Position numbers and translations under genes: made by a program. This document shows positions 52,445 to 61,455 of a DNA stretch of 64,000 nucleotides, one piece after another; within the stretch, counting starts at the first letter, position 1, and each line of letters opens with the position of its first letter. Below the pieces are notes generated by a model, which was given only the letters and a program-made list of their open reading frames with translations, was not told the origin of the DNA and made no database searches. The DNA comes from Candidatus Bathyarchaeota archaeon (lineage in GTDB: Archaea; Thermoproteota; Bathyarchaeia; TCS64). The DNA is taken from assembly GCA_002726865.1 (NCBI GenBank), contig PBSW01000078.1, positions 1 through 64,000 on the forward strand, given 5' to 3'.

Positions 52445-53841
52445 TGGAAACCGAACAATCAGGGATGATTTACAAGACCACCAGTGAAATCAAGGGCCCG
52501 ATTCTTATGGTGGAGGGGGTCAAAGGAGTCGCTTTTGATGAGATTGTGAACATCAGGAGACCCACTGGAGAAATAGTGACTGGTTCTGTTTTGGACGTTA
52601 GCAGGGACTGGGCAATGGTTCAGTGTTTTGGGGACACCAGCGGGATGGACCTAAACGTCCAGATAAGGTTCACCGGGGAGACTCTAAAGATTCCAATGAG
52701 TGAGGAGCTCATCGGCAGGGTCTTCAGCGGCAGCTTCCAGCCCCTAGACGGCATACCTGTCCCACTGAGCACAGACCGGAGAGATGTAAATGGCGGGACC
52801 ATCAACCCTGCAGCCAGAGATGTCCCTAGCGAGTTCATCCAGACCGGGATCAGCGCCATCGACGGTATGAACAGCCTCGTCCGTGGCCAGAAGCTTCCCA
52901 TCTTCAGCGAGTCAGGTCTGCCTCACAACGTGATGGCCGCCCAGATCGCACGGCAGGCTACTATCCCCGGCCAAGAGACTGACTTCGCCATTGTCTTTGG
53001 GGCCATGGGAATAAAAAATGAGGAAGCAGACTATTTCAGAGCGGAGTTCGAGAAAACCGGGGCTCTGAGCAAGTCCGTTCTCGTTCTCAACCTCGCGGAT
53101 GACCCACCAATCGAGCGTATCGTCACCCCCCGTATCGCCCAGACTATCGCAGAATACCTCGCATTCGACTTGGGGATGCACGTCCTCGTCATCCTAACCG
53201 ACATGACCAACTACGCGGAGGCACTCCGAACGATCAGCATCGCGAGGGAGGAGGTTCCTACTCGTAAAGGTTATCCAGGCTACCTCTACAGCGACCTCGC
53301 TACTATCTACGAAAGGGCGGGCAGGATACAGGGTAGACCAGGCTCTGTAACCCTGATGCCTATACTTTCAATGCCTGCAGGGGATAAGACTCATCCAGTC
53401 CCGGACCTTACAGGCTATATCACTGAGGGGCAGCTTATTTTGGAGCGGGAACTTAGCCTCAGAGGAATCTACCCCCCAATGAATCCTCTCCCGAGTCTCA
53501 GCAGACTCATGAAAGATGGCATCGGTGAGGAGACCACTCGAGAGGATCACCAGGACGTTTCCAACCAGCTCTACATGGCTTACGCTGAGGGTACAAGAGC
53601 CCGCGGTTTAGTCCGAATCGTCGGAGAGGTGGGTCTAAGCGACAGGGAAAGGACGTGGCTAAGATTCGCTGACCGTTTCGAGCAAGAATTCGTGAATCAA
53701 GGTCCATACGAGAATAGGAGCATCGAGCAGACCCTGGGAGTAGCCTGGGACTTACTCTCAATTCTCCCCGAGGAGGACCTAATACGCATCAGGGAGAATT
53801 ATATCACAAAGTACCACCCGGCTCACAAGAGTGAAAAATAG
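52444..53841 (+). CDS. atpB: A/V-type ATPase regulatory subunit B
   Basis: 465 residues. [38 protein letters not shown] and [20 protein letters not shown] are hallmark B-subunit segments; the degenerate Walker A (SGLPHN) shows that it is the non-catalytic nucleotide subunit. It forms the A3B3 ring. It overlaps atpA by one base and atpD (GTG start) by one. Confidence 0.95.
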   Translation: METEQSGMIYKTTSEIKGPILMVEGVKGVAFDEIVNIRRPTGEIVTGSVLDVSRDWAMVQCFGDTSGMDLNVQIRFTGETLKIPMSEELIGRVFSGSFQPLDGIPVPLSTDRRDVNGGTINPAARDVPSEFIQTGISAIDGMNSLVRGQKLPIFSESGLPHNVMAAQIARQATIPGQETDFAIVFGAMGIKNEEADYFRAEFEKTGALSKSVLVLNLADDPPIERIVTPRIAQTIAEYLAFDLGMHVLVILTDMTNYAEALRTISIAREEVPTRKGYPGYLYSDLATIYERAGRIQGRPGSVTLMPILSMPAGDKTHPVPDLTGYITEGQLILERELSLRGIYPPMNPLPSLSRLMKDGIGEETTREDHQDVSNQLYMAYAEGTRARGLVRIVGEVGLSDRERTWLRFADRFEQEFVNQGPYENRSIEQTLGVAWDLLSILPEEDLIRIRENYITKYHPAHKSEK

Positions 53842-54458
53842 TGTCCGCCACCACTGGAATACGGCCCACTAAGGGCTTCCTCATGGAGATGAAACGGAGG
53901 ATCGGATTCATCGAAAAGGGCACTGAGTTCCTGAAACTGAAGAGGGATCACCTTGCGAAAGAACTCACATCCTCCATTGACGTTCTAAAGGGGCGGAGGA
54001 ACAAACTCCTAGAGGAGCTCCAGGTAGCCTACAGGGGTGTTACTGCGGCCTATATCAGCTTAGGTCCAACTGAGGTGACGAGTCAGGCGAGTTCTCTCAA
54101 GAGCGGCCTTGAAATAGAGGTTCTCCCTAGAGCTACTATGGGTGTAAGGTACCCATTCATCAAGGTAGACAAAGACCCCCAGATCGCTGGGGAGCTAGAC
54201 ATCACGTTGAATGAGGCAGCAGAGAAGGTAATGGGTATTCTCAAGGACATCATCCAGATCGCAGAATTCGAGGCGAGGGCCGAGAGGATCGCGGACGAGC
54301 TGGGAAAGACCAACAGGAAGGTGAACGCATTGGAGAACACCATCATACCTAGATATAAGGCAATCATTAAGTTCATCGAAGACAAGCTCGACGAGGAGGC
54401 TTTGGAGGAGCTCGTTAGGATGAAGCTCATTGGAGGTGCGTTAGCGAAACGTCGATGA
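53841..54458 (+). CDS. atpD: A/V-type ATPase subunit D (central shaft)
   Basis: 205 residues with GTG start over the atpB stop (TAGTG). Long N- and C-terminal helices (EMKRRIGFIEKGTEFLKLKR; RKVNALENTIIPRYKAIIKF) form the rotating coiled coil. RRNKLLEELQVAYRG is typical. It overlaps the C gene by four bases. Confidence 0.92.
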   Translation: MSATTGIRPTKGFLMEMKRRIGFIEKGTEFLKLKRDHLAKELTSSIDVLKGRRNKLLEELQVAYRGVTAAYISLGPTEVTSQASSLKSGLEIEVLPRATMGVRYPFIKVDKDPQIAGELDITLNEAAEKVMGILKDIIQIAEFEARAERIADELGKTNRKVNALENTIIPRYKAIIKFIEDKLDEEALEELVRMKLIGGALAKRR

Positions 54459-55495
54459 AAATGGGCCTCCACTATGTAGTGATTAGGAGCCACGCTCTCA
54501 TAGCTGACCTTTTGGCCCCAGAGGAGATGGGCAAGCTCGCAGAGCAAGGGTCTATCGTGGACTTTATCGAGAAACTCTCGGGGACTATCTACGGCACCAT
54601 AATAGTCGGGGAGAGGGGCGATCCCTCCATCGCCCTGGAAAAGGAGTTCTATCTCAGGTTCATCGAGAGGATGACTAAAATCGTGGATATCGCTCCAAAA
54701 AAGATGGGGGCGTTCCTCCAAGCCTACTACTATTTGAGGTTTGAGACCCTCAACCTCAAGAGGATCCTCAGGGGCAAGTTCAGTGAACTCCCTATGGAGA
54801 CCATCAAAAGTTATCTCGTTCCCATGGAGCCCTACCAAACCCCAGATTATGAGGGGCTGGTGGAGGCAGATAGCATCGAGGAGACCGTGAAGATGCTCCA
54901 GGGGACACCCTACGCTGGAATCGAGGCGAGCTTGGAGGTCGCCCGACGGTACGATGCCATTTGGCCCATGGAGCAAGCGCTCAATCAGCTATACGCCATC
55001 ACCGTGCTTGAGTCTCTGGATTCTCTTTCCAGGACCGATAGATCCCTAGTTAGGAGTATATTGACGTTCGAGGTCAACATCGAGAACCTCCTAAATGCGA
55101 TTAAGCACAGGAGGCACAGGAAGGATGACTTAGAGGCCAAAAAGATCGAGGAACTCTTTCCTATCACTTTTGACATTGACCTCAAAAAGATCAAGGCCCT
55201 AATCCATGCAGAGGATCTCAATGAGGCCATCGATGACCTCGGAGATCCCTATACCAAGATACTCTCCCCAATATACACGGGTGACGTCGCATTGATCAGG
55301 GCTAGGGTCCGGAGGTACATCTACGAGATCGTTAGTAATCGCCGAGCCGCGAAGAACTTCGGATTCAATGTGATTATGGCGTACCTGATCTTCAGTGAGC
55401 TCGAAAAAGACGACCTCGTCGGGATAGCTTGGGGAATAACTCAGGGGATCACTGCTGACGAAATGACTAAATATCTCTCGGTTTCTGGGCGATGA
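54455..55495 (+). CDS. atpC: A/V-type ATPase subunit C (rotor adaptor, Vma6/AhaC)
   Basis: 346 residues, all-helical with YYYLRFETLNLKRILRGK near residue 90 and VNIENLLNAIKHRRHRKDD near residue 210, both repeated features of the three-fold C subunit, and LRFETxN motifs. It couples the membrane c-ring to the D/F shaft. Last gene of the plus-strand unit; the remaining genes K and I are on the other strand. Confidence 0.88.
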   Translation: MKMGLHYVVIRSHALIADLLAPEEMGKLAEQGSIVDFIEKLSGTIYGTIIVGERGDPSIALEKEFYLRFIERMTKIVDIAPKKMGAFLQAYYYLRFETLNLKRILRGKFSELPMETIKSYLVPMEPYQTPDYEGLVEADSIEETVKMLQGTPYAGIEASLEVARRYDAIWPMEQALNQLYAITVLESLDSLSRTDRSLVRSILTFEVNIENLLNAIKHRRHRKDDLEAKKIEELFPITFDIDLKKIKALIHAEDLNEAIDDLGDPYTKILSPIYTGDVALIRARVRRYIYEIVSNRRAAKNFGFNVIMAYLIFSELEKDDLVGIAWGITQGITADEMTKYLSVSGR

Positions 55496-55500
55496 ATCAA

Positions 55501-55525
55501 GGGGATAATCCCTCTATTTTTTTCT
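55501..55525 (+). terminator. Candidate terminator after atpC
   Basis: A short palindrome (GGGATAATCCC, 55502-55512) is followed by a T-rich tract (55515-55523), suitable for archaeal T-run termination. The opposite strand has its own T-rich tract near 55560-55585 after atpK. Confidence 0.4.
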
Positions 55526-55597
55526 ATAATAGAAATAATTCAATATACTAACTGGTTAAAAATAATAAAAAAGAAAAAAAGGGTGAAATCGTCGCGC

Positions 55598-56044
55598 CTA
55601 TCCGCTGCTTAGCAGGATAGCCACGATCAATCCGTAAATGGCCAAACCCTCTCCAAGGGCGATGAAAAGCAGTGACCAGATCGAGAGCTCAGGTCTCTCG
55701 GTGATCATCGCCGCGCCTGCCTTTGCAGCCACCATGATAGCTAGTGCTGCAGCAAAGCTAGCGCCAATCATTGTCATCGCTCCTGTCAGGAGAGGCCAAG
55801 CCGATTCAGGAATCATGCCACCTTCACCTCCAAAGGTTATCACTAAAACGAAGAGAAGATCTACGACCATCAGGAATGCTCCAAAGGCACTTAGGGCAGT
55901 TCCCCAAACGGTGCCTTTTCCCTCAACCTCTGCTGAGGCTCCAATGATTCCTCCCTGCGTAAAACACCATGCGCCCGCCAGCATCGTTACTCCGATCGCG
56001 ATCACAGGTGGTAATAGGGACACGCTATAATCGTCTCCCCGCAT
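55598..56044 (-). CDS. atpK: A/V-type ATPase proteolipid subunit K, duplicated (four-helix) form
   Basis: 148 residues making two hairpins. The second hairpin has the ion-binding glutamate in FIALGEGLAIYGLIVAIL; in the first, the matching place in SAFGAFLMVVDLLFVLV is Ala, with an Asp six residues later. This is the layout of NtpK and eukaryotic 16-kDa proteolipids, with about one ion site per four helices. Such a ring should carry fewer ions per turn. It is the second gene of the I-K unit, converging on atpC. Confidence 0.88.
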   Translation of the reverse strand: MRGDDYSVSLLPPVIAIGVTMLAGAWCFTQGGIIGASAEVEGKGTVWGTALSAFGAFLMVVDLLFVLVITFGGEGGMIPESAWPLLTGAMTMIGASFAAALAIMVAAKAGAAMITERPELSIWSLLFIALGEGLAIYGLIVAILLSSG

Positions 56045-56158
56045 TTCGTTGCGTCTTTAAGGTTCTCATGAACATCAAGTGCATTTTTCCACCTCGTTCT
56101 CCTATGAATTACTGCTTATGCATATAACTTTTTTCACAAAGAAAGAAAAGAAAAAGTT

Positions 56159-58357
56159 TTAGTTATTAGACTTTTCTGCGAAACTCATCGCGTAGGGCTT
56201 AAAGCGTACTCCTCCACCTTGGAAGAACTTTCCCATAAACTCGTAATAGAGCAGCCTCAGTGACTGTACTGCGCTTGAGACGAACTCAAAGCTCAGTGCG
56301 ACGACGTTCATAATGACTAGGCCGATTCCCGCAATCCCAAGGGAGTTAGATAGGGCCACTGCGGCGATGGCTAGGCTTGCGTGAGCGAGAGCGAACGCCG
56401 CAATCCTGAGGAAGCTGAAGAGGTTAGCTAGTCCCTCGACGAAAGTCAATAAGAGTCCTCCGACCCCCAAGCCTATAGCGTCAACCCCCACCCCGTGCCC
56501 GTGGTACACAGAGTGAATCACAGGCTCTATGAAGCTGAGTAACAATCCGACCAGCGCCAGGATGAACCAGGGGCTTCCCATTGCCGCCATGAAGTTCATG
56601 CCAATACTGATAAAGTGCATCGCTGTCATATACAGGCCAATTATATAGAGTATCATCCCTAGTCCATGCTCTCCAAGAGCCCCAATCGGATTTCCCTTCT
56701 TGATCTCATTGTAAGCACCTAGAATTAGGCCAAAAATAACCTCAATTGTGGCAATCTTGAATACAAGGAGCATCAGAGTCGTGGTTTCGTGCACCGGGTT
56801 TGGCATGATAGGATAATGAAACGGTAACACGATGTGGCTAGCGTGGAGCCAGTGAGTGATTCCATGTTCGATCAGGAAGAACGAGTCAAACATAAATCCA
56901 AAAATAATTGCCGATAAACCCATTGGCATCATGATACCTCCTAACCTATACATCATCCCCCCTCCAACCTCCTTATTTTTCCGCCAAAGATATACGCCTA
57001 TCAACAAGAACAAGAGACCCTGGCCGATGTCTCCATACATGAGACCAAACTGGAACGCAAAGACTACTATACTTATGTAGGCTGGGTTCACTTCACTCGC
57101 TGAGGGCCATCCTCTAAGATATGTGAGGATCCAAGCGGGCTTTAGGATCGCGGGCATATTTGGCTCCGGATTAGGGATATTTTGATCATCTGAGCTGGGT
57201 GAATCTAAGGTGATATACATTTTCTCCCCCACGCTCGCCTCGACATCCTCGATGGCCTGCTCGAGCTCGGTCACTTTATAGTCTGGCACCCAACCTTGAA
57301 TAACACTGATCACTTTGGTCCGGAGAACGGGAGGTTTCTTATGGGAGAGGATCTTCAGGATCTTGTCGATATATGAGATCCTGCCAATCCCAATGGACTG
57401 CTCGCCTTGAATCTTTGCGATTTTGACTGCAGTCTCTTTTTCATAATCCTCCAAGATTACTGCATATTTCCCCTTAAGCTCTTCAACCTTGGAGTTGTGA
57501 GCGTCTTCTGCGACTTTTATTTTGTCCTCTTCAGTCTTAATATTATGGCCGTATTTCTCTTCCTGGGTTTTCTTTAGTGCTTCCTCGTATTTTTTGAGGA
57601 CCTCATTCCGTTTTTTCGGATCCAGCACAAGGAGCACATCTCTATTGTCGAGGATGTCAAATACATCCTCCACCTCAAAAACCAGGAACAGTGCTTCGAC
57701 CCACTTCCGCCCCTCCTCGGGGCCGAATATAAACAGGAAACTCTTGTTGGGGCCTGCATCCACTTCCTTGAAGAAAATTTTAGGGTATCTTTTGAGATAC
57801 TCCTTTAGCTTCGGGATGAGTTTGTTTTTAGTGAGGCCTACCGCGAAGCAACTCTTGAACTCTTCCGGTTCTAAGGCTCTCACTGACTCGAGCTTTCCTC
57901 TCGCGCCGTTGATCTTTCTGGTTAAAGCATATGCGCTCTCCTTTGCTTCCTCGAACTTTATGGTCTCCTCCGCTATTGAGGACTGTAGCTCAGCAATGAT
58001 CTCCTCGCGCTGCTGCTGTCGTAACTCTCTGATATCATCGAGTTGCTGTATCAGGCCTTCCAATTCCCCAAGGACACTGTTTATCTCCTCCTCAGGATTG
58101 GCGTGGAATCTCCTCAAGTCTTCGTTGCTAGGTAGAACGCTTTCTAATTCTCCCTTACTCAAATCTAGGAGCTTTTGGTAGCTGACATGAACTTTGTCGT
58201 AGAGTTCCCTATAATCGACTTGTTGGTCCTCGTCGTAGAGATCCTCAAATCCTGGTCCAGTCGCCTTTTTCAGCTGAGTGACGCGAGCTTTACCCATTGA
58301 CTCTAGTACTAGGCTCTCGTATTCAGGGGGAGTAATGATAGTAACTTTCTTCATCAA
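56159..58357 (-). CDS. atpI: A/V-type ATPase membrane stator subunit I (a-subunit type)
   Basis: 732 residues. The N-terminal 390 residues are cytoplasmic and rich in coiled coil; the C-terminal half has eight membrane helices with YGDIGQGLLFLLIGVYLWRK near residue 440 and the functional arginine region VQSLRLLYYEFMGKFFQGGG near the end. It forms the ion half-channels next to the K ring. TTG 58357 and ATG 58354 are alternative starts; AGGTGA six bases upstream favours TTG slightly. It begins the I-K unit, with TATA-like CTTTTTATC at about 58388. Confidence 0.93.
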   Translation of the reverse strand: MMKKVTIITPPEYESLVLESMGKARVTQLKKATGPGFEDLYDEDQQVDYRELYDKVHVSYQKLLDLSKGELESVLPSNEDLRRFHANPEEEINSVLGELEGLIQQLDDIRELRQQQREEIIAELQSSIAEETIKFEEAKESAYALTRKINGARGKLESVRALEPEEFKSCFAVGLTKNKLIPKLKEYLKRYPKIFFKEVDAGPNKSFLFIFGPEEGRKWVEALFLVFEVEDVFDILDNRDVLLVLDPKKRNEVLKKYEEALKKTQEEKYGHNIKTEEDKIKVAEDAHNSKVEELKGKYAVILEDYEKETAVKIAKIQGEQSIGIGRISYIDKILKILSHKKPPVLRTKVISVIQGWVPDYKVTELEQAIEDVEASVGEKMYITLDSPSSDDQNIPNPEPNMPAILKPAWILTYLRGWPSASEVNPAYISIVVFAFQFGLMYGDIGQGLLFLLIGVYLWRKNKEVGGGMMYRLGGIMMPMGLSAIIFGFMFDSFFLIEHGITHWLHASHIVLPFHYPIMPNPVHETTTLMLLVFKIATIEVIFGLILGAYNEIKKGNPIGALGEHGLGMILYIIGLYMTAMHFISIGMNFMAAMGSPWFILALVGLLLSFIEPVIHSVYHGHGVGVDAIGLGVGGLLLTFVEGLANLFSFLRIAAFALAHASLAIAAVALSNSLGIAGIGLVIMNVVALSFEFVSSAVQSLRLLYYEFMGKFFQGGGVRFKPYAMSFAEKSNN

Positions 58358-58678
58358 GGCGGTTCACCTATAGAACACCGTTTTTGATAAAAAGGTTTCC
58401 TAGCTGCACACAAATGCATGAGGCTCTCAACAACTTGGTCTTTTAACTCCCCTTCGGAAAAACTGTGCAGAAGAAGGTAGGTGACTAGATGGAGACCGCC
58501 GTGATTGTGTCTCTCTCAACCCCATTCTAATGAATTTCCTGTAACAGTTTTACAGTTCCTCTTAATCCTGTTCTCCTGTATCCTTCTTTCTTATTGCCGT
58601 CAAGCTCTAGCTTCTTCGGGATAGCTATGAGGGCACTAGCCATTGCACGCGCGAAAGTTATGGGAGAAAAGTATATCC
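58358..58678. other. 321-bp intergenic region
   Basis: Contains the atpI promoter area at its left. A 38-codon minus-strand frame (58527-58643, ending KLLQEIH) has an ordinary composition but no other support. No RNA gene seen. Confidence 0.35.
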
Positions 58679-58954
58679 TTATTTAGACTCCTTTAATGCA
58701 ACGGAGATTTCCTGCAGCCCTAATTCGTCGAGAAGCTGTAACGTCATAGGTGCGTCGACCTTTATTGCTCCCTCAATAAGGGTCTCAATGCCACTCTTCG
58801 TGGCCAACTGGTCCTGTCTCCAGAGGTAGATTATCTTTTTTGCCAACTCCGTCGGAATCGCGTTCTTCTCCTTAGTGTTCAGCACTATCTCAATAAGTTT
58901 TTCCGAGAGGTCCCCATGTAGCGATGAGGGTATTTTTTCAAACTTGGGCTCCAT
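58679..58954 (-). CDS. Small acidic helical protein, unknown
   Basis: About 91 residues from the second Met (MEPKFEKIP); a Met eight codons earlier at 58978 is the alternative. The sequence is helical (GDLSEKLIEIVLNTKEKNAI; ELAKKIIYLWRQDQLATKSG; LLDELGLQEISVALKES) without membrane parts or metal motifs. It might bind DNA or another protein; I do not recognise it. The reading is well formed, with normal charge balance, and AT-rich promoter-like DNA precedes it. Confidence 0.6.
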   Translation of the reverse strand: MEPKFEKIPSSLHGDLSEKLIEIVLNTKEKNAIPTELAKKIIYLWRQDQLATKSGIETLIEGAIKVDAPMTLQLLDELGLQEISVALKESK

Positions 58955-58978
58955 ATTATTTCTATATCCTATTTTCAA

Positions 58979-59279
58979 CTGAATTATTTATTGAATTCCT
59001 TGTTCCGATCATATGAAAACCCTTTTTTCCCTGATGATTCAAAACAAATATTTAAAATAATTGTGGATTTCTCAGATATCATACTAACCTATTAACTCTA
59101 TTTAAAATATTTATCATATTTTATGACCTAAATTAACATTTATATATCAATTTTGAGTTATATGGGGAATTCATCAACATGATTATACTTCTCATAAGCT
59201 ATTTTTATAATATCTATAGAAAAAATTGAATAATATCACTACCCCTTTAAAGTATTGTTAACCTGGTATATCGTGTGAA
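58979..59279. other. AT-rich divergent promoter region
   Basis: About 300 bases, strikingly AT-rich, no reading frame. CCTTTAAAGT about 25-30 bases before the lrp ATG is a plausible TATA element giving a nearly leaderless transcript. Confidence 0.45.
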
Positions 59280-59726
59280 ATGTCCCTCGATGTTATAGAC
59301 ATGAAGATAATCCAAAGTCTAACGGAAGATGCCAGGTCCACATACAAGACCATCGCGGGGGAGGCCGGAGTAAGCGAGGCGACGGTAAAAAATCGCATCG
59401 ATAAGCTCAAGGAGACAGGCATAATATCCCGGTTCACGACAGTTCTTGACTATTATAAGCTTGGAAGAACCATCAAAGCCTTCATCGGGCTGAAGGTACA
59501 ACCATCGAAGCTCCAAGACGTCGTGGAGGTCCTTAAGAAAAACTCGGATGTTCATGTTCTCTACAGAACCAGTGGTGACGTAGACCTCCTCCTTGAGGTA
59601 ATCCTCGAGAAGATGGAGGACTTGAACGCCTTCCTAGAGCGTGAGCTAGTCTACGATGGAATCCTTGGGACCGTAGTCACCATCGTAATCGGTCCCTACA
59701 AACGATGTCCCTGGACCTGTATTTAA
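59280..59726 (+). CDS. Lrp/AsnC family transcription regulator
   Basis: 148 residues. N-terminal winged helix (LDVIDMKIIQSLTEDARSTY, GVSEATVKNRIDKLKETGII) and C-terminal RAM ligand-binding domain (IKAFIGLKVQPSKLQDVVEV, VLYRTSGDVDLLLEVILE). It ends YKRCPWTCI with two cysteines, a tail that some archaeal members share. It probably forms octamers and responds to an amino acid or related metabolite. A remnant of a second RAM protein is at 60.5-60.8 kb. Confidence 0.9.
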   Translation: MSLDVIDMKIIQSLTEDARSTYKTIAGEAGVSEATVKNRIDKLKETGIISRFTTVLDYYKLGRTIKAFIGLKVQPSKLQDVVEVLKKNSDVHVLYRTSGDVDLLLEVILEKMEDLNAFLERELVYDGILGTVVTIVIGPYKRCPWTCI

Positions 59727-60273
59727 TGCTAGGCACCCTTTTTCTCTAGAGATTTGTATTGCAAAACCCTCCAAATTGGCTTTATGCCCCCCAATTCTTG
59801 CCTTTAAAGTGATCTGTAAACATCCCCTAATTTACTTGGTTGGAACTGCTCATTTCTAAACTTTCCAGGCATTACCTGATTTAGTCAAGATCCTCCAGCT
59901 TAGGGTCAAAGTCCCTAAATGATGAACATCCAATTAGCCGAGCTTTATTAGATCTAATTCCCTGAACTCAGGTTTCAGTTCCTTCCTTTTAGTGCTGTGA
60001 AGGCGCCCCCGCTCGTTATGACTTGTGCTTGATAAGGAGCGCAAGGATTTCTAGGAGCATTACCTCTCCATTATTTTGACTCTGCTGATCTTCCCCTGTA
60101 CAGCTTGTATAATTAGTAATACCTTCCCAGATCCATGAAGAAAGTCAGGGACTTGCTATCAACCTCTTCCATGTTCTTGATGAATAAGCTCCTCTATGAA
60201 TTTTCGTGCGTGCGGTCTTATAGTCAAAAACAGTAAATTTTTCCCACTTCAATCACTAACTGTTTGATGAATA
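59727..60273. other. 547-bp region of gene debris
   Basis: No intact gene. On the minus strand, pieces in different frames read like decayed protein: GKVLLIIQAVQGKISRVKIM, then in a shifted frame EVMLLEILALLIKHKS, then KELKPEFRELDLIKLG. Stops and shifts separate them. I could not identify the original gene. Confidence 0.4.
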
Positions 60274-60321
60274 TTGCAGCCTAACGAACCGTATTTATAC
60301 CGAGACCTAAAGTTACAAGGG

Positions 60322-60498
60322 ATGTCCAAGCCCAACTGCGCTGTCTGCGGTAAAAAACTTGAGCCCAACGAGGTCAGGATCAATGAACGGGGCATCATTC
60401 GGAGGTCAGCCCTGAAACGATACCTGTGCTTACGCTGTCGCAGAGATGATTACAATCAATATCAGTTATCAATAAATGAACTTATCAAAAAGCGATAA
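60322..60498 (+). CDS. Small zinc-ribbon protein
   Basis: 58 residues from ATG 60322 (MSKPNCAVCGKKLEPNE); a TTG 16 codons earlier is the alternative. CAVC and CLRC form a treble-clef or ribbon zinc site separated by a basic segment (GIIRRSALKRY). Such proteins often bind RNA or ribosomes in archaea, but no specific family is recognised. It stands alone between decayed regions. Confidence 0.55.
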   Translation: MSKPNCAVCGKKLEPNEVRINERGIIRRSALKRYLCLRCRRDDYNQYQLSINELIKKR

Positions 60499-60540
60499 TG
60501 CTGTTTATTTGAACTACCCTTTTGTATCTATCTTATGAGT

Positions 60541-60757
60541 CGTCGGGGGGGGACCTATCTCCTTAGTCTTTCTTATTTTCTGGAAGATGCAGTAATCCCT
60601 TTTCTTGACATTGTCGCCTTGAATGTTATACTCAAGAGTTTACGCCTTAGACCAGACCGATACTCTTCACCTCAGAAAATGCGGTCAGTTTGATGAATAT
60701 GACTTTGTCCTTGGCCGGGATAACTCTGGCCAAGGCGTAACTGATAACCCTATTCAT
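60541..60757 (-). pseudogene. Stand-alone Lrp/AsnC RAM-domain protein, degraded
   Basis: From ATG 60757: MNRVISYALARVIPAKDKVI and AFSEVKSIGLV, which match the beta-alpha-beta start of a RAM (AsnC ligand-binding) domain. A TAA follows at the place of the next strand, and the continuation (TLEYNIQGDNVKKRDYCIF, QKIRKTKEI) lies in another frame. One nonsense change and one frameshift therefore separate it from an intact gene. Confidence 0.5.
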
Positions 60758-60805
60758 TTTCTATCTCGCTTCCAACACTGAGCTGTTTCTTAGGATTTAG
60801 GTCTA

Positions 60806-61057
60806 TTAAGGTTCGGATTGAACGACTGGGGGCTTTTCGTGTAGGTGCTCGATCTTCTTGATAAGGAAGAAAATAGTGACTGCGTATTGAATGATCAGGA
60901 AAAACGTTAATGCTACTACAAGGAGCTTGTTCTTGGGAGCTCTTAACAAGACAATGGGGATAACCGCTATCATCCCTGCCATGGGTAGCAGGAGCACTGA
61001 TAGGAAGACGATTTTGTTCTTCTTATAGGTCTCGTAGAAGCTAGATTGAGTGCTCAT
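60806..61057 (-). CDS. Small two-helix membrane protein, unknown
   Basis: 83 residues from the second Met (MSTQSSFYETYKKNK); the first Met is at 61081. Two hydrophobic helices (VFLSVLLLPMAGMIAVIPIV and LVVALTFFLIIQYAVTIFF) joined by a short basic loop (LRAPKNK), then a polar tail with HLHEKPPVVQSEP. The positive-inside rule places the loop in the cytoplasm. I know no function. Confidence 0.55.
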   Translation of the reverse strand: MSTQSSFYETYKKNKIVFLSVLLLPMAGMIAVIPIVLLRAPKNKLLVVALTFFLIIQYAVTIFFLIKKIEHLHEKPPVVQSEP

Positions 61058-61081
61058 CTTTGAGGGTTCTCCAGAGACCAT

Positions 61082-61455
61082 AGAAAGAGTTACCCGAATA
61101 AAAAAATTGGTGCATGACAGAGGGGATTAGACCTTGGCCACGTGCCAAATGGATTCTGAATGTAAAAAGCTATGGCTTTTATTATGGTTCAGTTAAAGGC
61201 ATCTAGAATCTTTTCTTCTATGATTTCTGACAGCAAAGATAATACCCCCTTCTTGTAATTACCTTCCCGCAACGCGCGTGTTGGCTAACTTGAGTCTGAT
61301 AGAGTCAAGTCTTCAACTGTCATGTGTAGACATATATGTTGAACAATTAGCCCTATTCATGTCACGTGCTGTTTTTCAACTTTATCTTCCTTAACTCAGC
61401 TTCTGCTAGTTGTTCCGCGCGTGAATCAAATGAAAATGGTGAATTATAGTCTAGC
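61082..61455. other. 374-bp interval, probably decayed sequence
   Basis: No intact gene. A minus-strand frame (LLSEIIEEKILDAFN, TGA, TIIKAIAFYIQNPFGTW) could be a fragment. AAAAGC-TATG-GCTTTT near 61168-61183 is a small hairpin. No RNA gene recognised. Confidence 0.35.

Noticed and set aside
58527..58643. 38-codon minus-strand frame between atpI and the small helical protein
   Set aside because: Too short, no recognisable family or ribosome-binding site.
59727..60273. Possible structured RNA in the 547-bp gap
   Set aside because: I saw no tRNA-like cloverleaf, T-loop motif or strong stems; the traces that do exist look like decayed protein coding sequence.
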